The notes below the pieces were generated by a model. That model was not told where the DNA came from. It worked only from the letters and a program-made list of their open reading frames with translations, and made no database searches. From Parachlamydiaceae bacterium (GTDB lineage: Bacteria; Chlamydiota; Chlamydiia; Chlamydiales; Parachlamydiaceae), in assembly GCA_013821265.1 (NCBI GenBank), contig JACDHD010000017.1, forward strand, positions 1 to 38,575: a DNA stretch of 38,575 bases, given 5' to 3'. Within the stretch, counting starts at the first letter, position 1. Every line of letters begins with the position of its first letter. Made by a program: the position numbers and the translations under genes. This document shows positions 32,893 through 38,575 of this stretch, one piece after another.

Positions 32893-33801
32893 TTAGTAGG
32901 TAAAACCAAAGCCAATATACCCTACACCAACATTGCGATGAGCCGAGTCGATTGAATCCACCCCAACTGTAAAAAGCTGCGCTTGAAGCAAATTCCTATT
33001 GATCAAATAGTAATACTGAGCCCCCACATCGATATACCACCGCCCTAAACTGCTTTTTACACATGTTAAGGGAATAACCCCCTTAACACCCGTCGAAAAG
33101 ACTCCAAAATTGCTCTCACTGCTTTTTAACGCTAGTTCCCCTCCATTCCAGAAATCCGCTGGCCCCATGCTCAACCATGTAGGAAAGGCAACAACAACGG
33201 GATACCCCTGAAACTCATATGTAGGAGTCATTCCTAACTCAACATAATATGTCCCTCCAGGCTTACCCACAACAACAGTAGAATCTCCTGATATAGCCCA
33301 AAACAATTTGACATAAGGATACCATTTTAAAAAATTTCCCCAAGAGCTATCGTCATACGTCAAGATAAACTCTGCATTATTTTCCGGAGTAAAATTGCCA
33401 GGTGGACTTAAAAATTGAATAAACTGTGCTTGAAACCTCCAATTGTTTTGCAACGTAGCGGTAACCCCCAAAAACCAATCTAGCTCATTCCAAGATCCCA
33501 CTTTGGGATGGTGCTGTTCAGTCCAAATGTCATTCCAAATACCCATATCCATTGAAACTTTTTGAACAAAACAGTCAGAACTCTTATGCACTTCAAGAGA
33601 TAGACCCAACAATACCTGCATCGTCAGCCCAGTATCTGTCACCAATAACCCCCGCGGAGTGATGTAGTCGTTTTTGAAAACAACATCCACCAAACCGTGC
33701 ATTCCGGATTCAACTAGCTCACTTGGATTCTCATCTGCATACACGTGATGCAAACAGAGAATTACTGCAAAAAAAAGCCTCTTGATATAACTTAAAAACA
33801 T
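32893..33801 (-). CDS. Predicted outer-membrane beta-barrel protein
   Basis: The 302-residue protein has an N-terminal signal peptide (hydrophobic FFAVILCLHHVYA, likely cut after Ala22). Alternating hydrophobic/polar stretches rich in Tyr, Trp, Phe and Gly run throughout, for example FLGVTATLQNNWRFQAQFIQF, TYYVELGMTPTYEFQ, RWYIDVGAQYYYLINR and NVGVGYIGFGFTY. The C-terminus ends in the aromatic GFGFTY, the usual signal for outer-membrane insertion. No porin or autotransporter family is recognised. A role as a small porin or surface protein is plausible. Two or three cysteines are present. It is convergent with the methyltransferase-like gene and divergent from the lipoprotein gene. Confidence 0.72.
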   Translation of the reverse strand: MFLSYIKRLFFAVILCLHHVYADENPSELVESGMHGLVDVVFKNDYITPRGLLVTDTGLTMQVLLGLSLEVHKSSDCFVQKVSMDMGIWNDIWTEQHHPKVGSWNELDWFLGVTATLQNNWRFQAQFIQFLSPPGNFTPENNAEFILTYDDSSWGNFLKWYPYVKLFWAISGDSTVVVGKPGGTYYVELGMTPTYEFQGYPVVVAFPTWLSMGPADFWNGGELALKSSESNFGVFSTGVKGVIPLTCVKSSLGRWYIDVGAQYYYLINRNLLQAQLFTVGVDSIDSAHRNVGVGYIGFGFTY

Positions 33802-33983
33802 TTTTCAACTTGTGTAATAGAGTAAATTGCAGCAGCTTCTATATACTGAAATTTAGAATTCTTTTAAATAAATTCGCAGTAAGAAATGATGATCCTACAT
33901 CCTTTCCACAATTAACGTTATTTGCTCGCATTTAATTGGAATCAGACATAGAATACCACTCCCTAATAAAAAACAGGTATTCT

Positions 33984-34469
33984 ATGAAGACAATTAAAAA
34001 ATTAACACATTATTCAGTCGCTCTTTTAACCTTAGCTTCACTAACTAGCTGTGCAACCATTATGCACGGCACACGCCAATCTATTGGCATTTCTAGCTGC
34101 CCCAGCAATGCCTGCGTGTGGGTTGACCAGATGTTCATTGGGTACACACCTGTAATCGTTGAAATGACGCGTAAGGACAACCATTTTTTAAGAGTGGAGC
34201 TAGAGGGCTACCAACCTTACGAAGCAACCTTCTCACGACAGCTCAGCGGATGGGTTTTGGGCAATATTGTCTTTGGAGGAATCATCGGTTTGGCTATTGA
34301 TGCCATTTCAGGTGGTATCTACAAGCTTACTCCCGATCAAATTCAAGCGGAATTGCGAGCTAACAACATGTGTCACGTAAAAAAATCTCAAGACTCCTAT
34401 ATTGCCATTGTGCTAAAACCTGATCCAGCTTGGGAAAAAATCGGCAACTTAAAGACTAATAGTCTTTAG
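33984..34469 (+). CDS. PEGA-domain-like lipoprotein
   Basis: The 161-residue protein begins with a lipoprotein signal peptide: LLTLASLTSC with the lipobox ending in Cys23, then ATIMHGTRQSIGIS. The middle region VWVDQMFIGYTPVIVEMTRKDNHFLRVELEGYQPYEATF is PEGA-like, followed by a glycine-rich hydrophobic stretch (GNIVFGGIIGLAIDAISGGIYKLTPDQI). That combination is common in bacterial outer-membrane or periplasmic lipoproteins of unknown function. I choose the ATG at 33,984, with AGG 7 bases upstream, rather than the TTG at 33,936, because it puts the signal peptide at the N-terminus. It sits between the divergent barrel gene and dxr. Confidence 0.82.
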   Translation: MKTIKKLTHYSVALLTLASLTSCATIMHGTRQSIGISSCPSNACVWVDQMFIGYTPVIVEMTRKDNHFLRVELEGYQPYEATFSRQLSGWVLGNIVFGGIIGLAIDAISGGIYKLTPDQIQAELRANNMCHVKKSQDSYIAIVLKPDPAWEKIGNLKTNSL

Positions 34470-34481
34470 ACAATGCAAAAC

Positions 34482-34619
34482 TTTCCGTGCCCGTGCTTGT
34501 GAGCGTGAGCGTGCCCGATTCCTAAATCTTAAAATGAGGGAAAAGGAAACGTTAATAGCATTACATCTTTACATAGCTTTTTAGCAAGTCGGGCACGGGC
34601 ACGCTCACGGGCACGGAAA
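34482..34619. repeat. Inverted repeat of the CCGTGCCCGTG family
   Basis: TTTCCGTGCCCGTG...GTGCCCGA (34,482-34,518) and its inverted copy TCGGGCACGGGCACG...GCACGGAAA (34,589-34,619) bracket about 70 AT-rich bases upstream of dxr. The arms differ in the number of GTGAGC/GTGCCC units. It is shared in pieces with 21,876-21,906 and 32,084-32,118. Confidence 0.85.
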
Positions 34620-34639
34620 AAGACGAACAGGACGATCAA

Positions 34640-35785
34640 ATGAAAAAACTAGCAATTCTTGGCAGCACAGGCTCCATCGGAAAAAACTCTCTCGCTGTCG
34701 CAAAACACCTCGGCAAAGACCATGTCCAAATCGTCGCATTGGCCGCACGCAGTAACATAGACCTCCTCGAACAGCAAGCCAAAGAATTCTCGCCTCAACT
34801 AGTTGCCGTTCATGACCCCAAACAAGCTCAGGAACTGCAACGCAGAATCCCTCATATACCCGTCATCGGTGGCATGGAGGGCCTAGAAGCCGTCGCCACA
34901 CATTCCAACGCCAATTTAGTCATCTCTGCCATCAGCGGAGCCATCGGCCTAAGCCCTACCATCGCTGCAATTAAAGCCAAAAAGAATATTGGATTCGCCA
35001 ATAAAGAAGTGCTGGTGTCTGGCGGAGCCTATGTGATGTCCCTAGTCAAGGAACATGGCATCGAACTTATTCCCATCGACAGTGAACTCACAGCGATCTT
35101 TCAATGCATCAAAGGCGAACCTTCAAAACGCGTCAAACGCATCCTGATTACCGCCTCAGGGGGTCCGTTCAGGAACCATACTGCAGAACAGCTTAAAACA
35201 GTTACAGTCGATCAAGCGCTAAACCATCCAAACTACCGCATGGGGCCTAAAGTAACCATCGATTCGTCAACCCTTATGAATAAAGGGTTGGAAATGATCG
35301 AAGCGCACTGGCTGTTTCAAGTTCCATTAGAAAAAATTGAAATTGTAGTGCATCCACAACAGATCATTCACGGCATGGTGGAATTCATCGATAGCTCCAT
35401 GCTTGCTCAGATGTGCGATCCCGACATGCTCGTTCCCATTCAGTATGCGATCACCTATCCGGAACGCCTGACAGGTTGCCTATCGGCTTTTGACTTTACC
35501 AAGCATCACACCCTACAGTTTGCAGTGCCTGATTTAGATAAGTTTCGCTGTTTGAAAATCGCCTACGAGTCCCTACGCCGCGGCGGCAGCGCCACAAGCT
35601 ACATGAACGCAGCCAACGAAGTCCTTGTTGGCCGCTTCTTAAACCGTGAAATCCCTTGGAGCGCTATTGCAGGAACGTTAGAAAATCTGATGAACCGCCA
35701 TGCTGTGACACCGATTACCTCCCTTCAGGATATATTGGAAGCAGATCAGACCGCCCGCCTCGAAGCTAAGGGGACTCTGTCCTAA
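34640..35785 (+). CDS. dxr: 1-deoxy-D-xylulose-5-phosphate reductoisomerase
   Basis: The 381-residue protein converts DXP to MEP with NADPH in the non-mevalonate isoprenoid pathway. Motifs are LGSTGSIGKNSL (7-18, NADPH loop), FANKEVLVSGG (119-129), IPIDSELTAIFQC with metal ligands Asp147 and Glu149, TASGGPFRN (171-179), and KVTIDSSTLMNKGLEMIEAHWLF (204-226) with Asn214, Lys215 and Glu218 at the active site. The length is normal. The last residues, AKGTLS, are encoded by the 16-base repeat copy at 35,766-35,781, and the TAA stop lies in the next copy. AGGAC 9 bases before the ATG. Pathway genes are not adjacent. Confidence 0.97.
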   Translation: MKKLAILGSTGSIGKNSLAVAKHLGKDHVQIVALAARSNIDLLEQQAKEFSPQLVAVHDPKQAQELQRRIPHIPVIGGMEGLEAVATHSNANLVISAISGAIGLSPTIAAIKAKKNIGFANKEVLVSGGAYVMSLVKEHGIELIPIDSELTAIFQCIKGEPSKRVKRILITASGGPFRNHTAEQLKTVTVDQALNHPNYRMGPKVTIDSSTLMNKGLEMIEAHWLFQVPLEKIEIVVHPQQIIHGMVEFIDSSMLAQMCDPDMLVPIQYAITYPERLTGCLSAFDFTKHHTLQFAVPDLDKFRCLKIAYESLRRGGSATSYMNAANEVLVGRFLNREIPWSAIAGTLENLMNRHAVTPITSLQDILEADQTARLEAKGTLS

Positions 35786-35850
35786 GGGGACTCTGTCCCC
35801 TTAGAACCCCTGCCAAAGGGTATGAACCCTCTGGACTCCCATTATAGTGA
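35766..35850. repeat. 69-bp dispersed repeat, copy 2, with 16-bp tandem start
   Basis: 35,782-35,850 is base-for-base the same as 4,485-4,553, and its first 16 bases (CTAAGGGGACTCTGTC) are also present as a direct duplicate at 35,766-35,781. The stop codon of dxr is in the second copy. After it, GAGGAACAGCCCTTCAGATG resembles the opening of the REP array unit. Confidence 0.92.
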
Positions 35851-35914
35851 GCGTTCTGAGGAACAGCCCTTCAGATGCTTCCAATCCAAGAAAAAATGTA
35901 AACTTCCTCCTTTT

Positions 35915-36130
35915 TGGCCACCGCCTTCATAGGGGTCGGCTTTACACCCCATCTAAAGGTGTTCTCAAACAACGAATGGGCGAACAGGATAGGATGAAAA
36001 ATTCTGTTCTACATCCTGTCGCCGAAGGCGATCTTACCTATCATGTTTTCCATCAAAATAGAACATGCCGCCCTTACAGGGCTCCTACAATGGTGGTTTT
36101 TAAAAAGCCTCAGCTTTTTAAAAAAGCTGG
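35915..36130. repeat. Decayed repeat and small palindromes
   Basis: GGCCACCGCCTTCATAGGGG and the following TCGGC match the start of the MITE-like element at 38,517. Further short palindromes follow: TCGCCGAAGGCGA (36,019-36,031), GCCCTTACAGGGC (36,070-36,082) and CAGCTTTTTAAAAAAGCTGG (36,111-36,130). The open frame across this region (from 35,847) is made of repeat sequence and is not annotated as a gene. Confidence 0.6.
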
Positions 36131-36201
36131 AAACGCATAACATAGAACACATCAAAGCTACGCAACCCTTCGCTATCTGGGCTTCTCTGTGCCTCTGTGT
36201 G

Positions 36202-36538
36202 CATACTTTTACGCATAAGTTTTTTTGACAACAATTAACCTTCCCGCCTAGGGCGATGCCCTAGGATATTATAAATCAGGCCTACAGCCTGAAAAACCTT
36301 TTCTGAGCTTACCTAGGGCGTTGCCCTAGGCTGTTAAAATTCAGGCCTTCAGCCTGATGCTATTAGCCGCACTGACGTATTGCATTTCTCTCAGGGCAAC
36401 GCCCTGGATTATAAAAGCCTAGGGCATCGCCCTAGGTAAGAACACCATAAACTACTCAGGCTGAAGGCCTGATTTATAATACCCTAGGGCACCGCCCTAG
36501 GCATGATTTTGCAAAAAGAAGTTGTGCGTAAAAGTATG
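36202..36538. repeat. Composite palindrome array inside a 17-bp inverted repeat
   Basis: CATACTTTTACGCATAA (36,202-36,218) is repeated inverted at 36,522-36,538 with one mismatch. Inside alternate two palindromes. Type A, CCTAGGGC-nnn-GCCCTAGG, is at 36,247-36,265, 36,312-36,330, 36,418-36,436 and 36,483-36,501. Type B, CAGGC(C)TnCAGCCTG-like, is at 36,277-36,291, 36,342-36,356 and 36,457-36,471. An AGGGCAACGCCCT variant lies near the centre. There is no gene in this roughly 940-base gap (35,786-36,725). Confidence 0.88.
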
Positions 36539-36569
36539 TCTGTGTGTCTGTGGTAAAAAACAAAACGAA

Positions 36570-36637
36570 GACTTATGCAATTGTCTCATTTCGTCCATAT
36601 CTGTCCATTTCGTCCATTTCGTCCATTTCGTCCATTT
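36570..36637 (+). repeat. Full GACTTATGCAAT/CGTCC element with TTTCGTCCA minisatellite
   Basis: GACTTATGCAATTGTCTCAT then TTCGTCC, followed by about five copies of the 9-base unit TTTCGTCCA (one variant, ATATCTGTCCA). It lies 90-155 bases before the start of the next gene and directly upstream of its promoter. Confidence 0.85.
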
Positions 36638-36663
36638 TTTAATATTTTTTTAACTAAAAAGAA

Positions 36664-36692
36664 TTGAACTTAAAACTATTAGACTATATAAT
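36664..36692 (+). promoter_or_regulatory. Strong sigma70-like promoter
   Basis: TTGAAC (36,664-36,669), 17 bases, TATAAT (36,687-36,692), 33 bases before the ATG at 36,726. The -10 is a perfect consensus. The layout matches the promoter found before the kinase at 5,033. Confidence 0.6.
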
Positions 36693-36725
36693 TTCGTTTT
36701 ATTTACTTAATAAAGGCAAAAAAAC

Positions 36726-38495
36726 ATGTCAGGCATATCACATTTTCCACTTCCCCAATACCTGCGTCCTTCAACAACCTTTATTACCTCCGTCGTGGAC
36801 GAAAATTGCACAACCCTACTTCCACTAGTTTTCCATGAAGGCATCCTCGCAAAAACCAAAGCCATCTGTGAACGTTGCTTATTAATGCCTGTTATTGCTG
36901 GCGCTGCAACCTTGGATCTCATCCTATGGACAAGCCGAACCATCCTTCTTTTGCCCGTCTACCAAGCTGGCCTAAAAGCGCATTTGCAAGAACTTGCAGC
37001 GATCATTGCTACAGTTGCCACCATTCCAGCCATTCCATTTGGATACCAACCTCCGACAGCAAAAGAACCCACCTACATGTGGTCCCCCATTCCTATTTCA
37101 ATGCCGCAGTGGTTATTGCATCCTCACGGGTGGTGTGGAAACGTCCTCTCATCAGTAGGGAATGAAATGTGGCAATCTGATTCTTATGTGATGCCACTTA
37201 TTTGTCATCGAGGTGTGACAGCAAAGATTATTGCCGTCACCAAACGTTTCTTGATGATGGTACTCCTCTTTTCATCTTCAGCTATCGATTTTACAATCCT
37301 GACAGGACGCACCCTTTTATTGGTGCCTATGTACAAGACGGGATTAAAAACACATTTTCAAGAAGTAGCTGCTACGATTACCGCGGTTGTGACATCACTT
37401 GCAATGCCTTTTGGTTATTTCCTTTTGTCTAGTTCGCATCTAACAGAATATCATGAATCTCGCTATTTCCCGTTAGCTATGCCTCAAGCAAAAAACCTCA
37501 TCTATGATTACAGCACCCGCGGCCTGCCTTATGTCTTGAAGCAATATAATTGCACTGATCAACACTTAATATGGGTATTTAGAGAAGCCCTTCAACGCTG
37601 TGATGCTGCAGCAGTGGATTACTTACTTACACATCAACCTAGGGCAGTGGATCAGCTTGTACTAATGCCGGAAGAATTTATACCAGGTGCTAATAGCCTT
37701 TTATCAACGCCAAGTTGGATATTGCCTAGTAAATACTCTCCTGAGAACTCTGTGCATGAATATTCTTTAGAAAAAACCTGTCAGGCTGTGCTAAAAAGTC
37801 CTATTACACGTTACCATCCCTCTTTAGAGGAGATTAATAAAAAGGAACTTTCCATCCACAACAGTATGGCAATCCTTTTTGCAATTGGATACATTCCAGG
37901 TAAACACTTGGAACCACATCCTTTTAATACTAAATACACAACAGTGTGGACAATGATCCATAGTTATATCTTTTCCTCTCAAGAAAATCTCTATTTGTCT
38001 TCGATCAAAAGCTTGTTAGCAACAGACATGCTAACGGAAGCGCAGTCGAAAGAGGACGTAGCAGATGAAAGGGAGTTTAATCCAGCTAGCGTCATCAAAA
38101 GAGAAATCGATGAAGTCGCAGAATGGTTAGAAACAGATATTCTTACCCAACTTCCACCTGAGGGTGCAGAAATTCCTGTTGATACAAGAGATAGAGCGAT
38201 TCGTTTAGCTAGACAGGCTCAACGGAATACAAATAATCAACTGATCCGTGTCATTGCACGCGAAAGCCCCAGGTACATATACTCCTTTCATTCCTATTTG
38301 AGGTCATTAAAAACCATTTCTTCAGTTTTAGGGCGTTCTGAATCGCAAGCAACCGTATTTGCTGCAAAGCATTATGCACAACTTGCACCTCCTTCTGCAG
38401 GGATGTCACGACATCTTTGGAGACTTGTGGCCTCCTATGGCCTTCCACATCATACTGTCAAAGACCTCAAGCAGTTTACACAGTTGTCAGGATAA
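36726..38495 (+). CDS. Hypothetical protein with duplicated membrane module
   Basis: The 589-residue protein is not recognised. It contains two tandem copies of a hydrophobic module. Copy 1, about 31-106, includes HEGILAKTKAICERCLLMP, ...SRTILLLPVYQAGLKAHLQELAA and ...PAIPFGY. Copy 2, about 155-231, includes HRGVTAKIIAVTKRFLMM, ...GRTLLLVPMYKTGLKTHFQEVAA and ...AMPFGY. The remaining 350 residues are soluble and helical, with REALQRCDAAAVDYLLTHQPRAVDQLV near the start, which is ankyrin-like in feel but not a clear repeat. AAAGGC precedes the ATG by about 9 bases. The promoter at 36,664 supports an independent transcript. The paired hydrophobic segments recall inclusion-membrane proteins; this is inference. 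Confidence 0.66.
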   Translation: MSGISHFPLPQYLRPSTTFITSVVDENCTTLLPLVFHEGILAKTKAICERCLLMPVIAGAATLDLILWTSRTILLLPVYQAGLKAHLQELAAIIATVATIPAIPFGYQPPTAKEPTYMWSPIPISMPQWLLHPHGWCGNVLSSVGNEMWQSDSYVMPLICHRGVTAKIIAVTKRFLMMVLLFSSSAIDFTILTGRTLLLVPMYKTGLKTHFQEVAATITAVVTSLAMPFGYFLLSSSHLTEYHESRYFPLAMPQAKNLIYDYSTRGLPYVLKQYNCTDQHLIWVFREALQRCDAAAVDYLLTHQPRAVDQLVLMPEEFIPGANSLLSTPSWILPSKYSPENSVHEYSLEKTCQAVLKSPITRYHPSLEEINKKELSIHNSMAILFAIGYIPGKHLEPHPFNTKYTTVWTMIHSYIFSSQENLYLSSIKSLLATDMLTEAQSKEDVADEREFNPASVIKREIDEVAEWLETDILTQLPPEGAEIPVDTRDRAIRLARQAQRNTNNQLIRVIARESPRYIYSFHSYLRSLKTISSVLGRSESQATVFAAKHYAQLAPPSAGMSRHLWRLVASYGLPHHTVKDLKQFTQLSG

Positions 38496-38516
38496 GTCCT
38501 TCCTCTGCTCTTCGCT

Positions 38517-38575
38517 TTTGGAGTGCGGTGGCTTGCCACCGCTTTCATAGGGGTCGGCTTGACGACCCCATTCAC
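38517..38575. repeat. MITE-like inverted-repeat element (copy 2, cut by the window edge)
   Basis: TTTTGGAGTGCGGTGGCTTG followed by CCACCGCTTTCATA equals the left arm at 28,878-28,910. The next bases GGGGTCGGCTTGACGACCCC form an internal hairpin different from copy 1. The right arm lies outside the window. Confidence 0.85.

Noticed and set aside
35847-36140. 97-codon open frame after dxr
   Set aside because: Begins inside the 69-base repeat and continues through decayed repeats and palindromes; the composition is that of translated repeat DNA.
36225-36230. TTGACA as a -35 box
   Set aside because: A perfect hexamer, but there is no -10 at suitable spacing and it lies inside the palindrome element, far from a gene.

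Overview
The window most likely comes from an environmental chlamydia, an amoeba- or arthropod-associated Chlamydiales member outside the Chlamydiaceae. This is an inference. It rests on BTB-domain proteins joined to Sel1-like repeats, several divergent eukaryotic-type protein kinases with membrane segments, hypothetical proteins with paired hydrophobic stretches, a moderately AT-rich genome and long repeat-filled intergenic spaces. No rRNA, tRNA, CRISPR array or intact transposon was seen.

Layout. Bases 1-5,000 hold a minisatellite and a palindrome, a degenerate REP-associated (Y1/IS200-like) transposase followed by an inverted REP pair, an alpha/beta hydrolase, a GNAT acetyltransferase, an overlapping pair (ceramidase-like membrane protein plus DUF900-type hydrolase) and a six-copy REP array. 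Bases 5,000-8,330 carry an atypical protein kinase, a membrane-anchored hypothetical and a rhomboid protease. Bases 8,345-16,362 (minus strand) are one compact six-gene carbohydrate operon, transcribed in the order DUF5752-like, TreT-like glycosyltransferase, otsB, otsA, treZ, glycogen debranching enzyme. Bases 16,860-20,920 encode two tandem divergent kinases. After a repeat block come a small coiled-coil gene with a GIY-YIG nuclease, a YeaQ/GlsB-type membrane protein, and a LysR regulator divergent from an exported RidA. Bases 24,244-32,000 contain a hypothetical, two BTB/Sel1 proteins, and a sugar-epimerase/GT2 pair that looks GC-richer than its surroundings. Bases 32,265-34,470 encode exported proteins: a methyltransferase-like protein, an outer-membrane barrel candidate and a PEGA-type lipoprotein. 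The dxr gene follows, then a 940-base palindrome-rich intergenic region, and a hypothetical with a duplicated membrane module.

How it works together. The carbohydrate operon links glycogen debranching to trehalose formation by up to three routes (OtsA/OtsB, TreT, and TreZ if a TreY exists elsewhere). The kinases, BTB/Sel1 proteins and exported proteins fit a host-interaction repertoire, but no effector role is shown by the sequence.

The most unusual layer is the repeat content. It includes a REP family with compensatory stem changes next to a transposase-like protein that has lost its catalytic residues, and a 69-base repeat that is identical at the 3' ends of two unrelated genes and supplies their stop codons. 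It also includes a GACTTATGCAAT..CGTCC motif that repeatedly lies upstream of genes and points at their start codons, and several MITE-like inverted-repeat elements.
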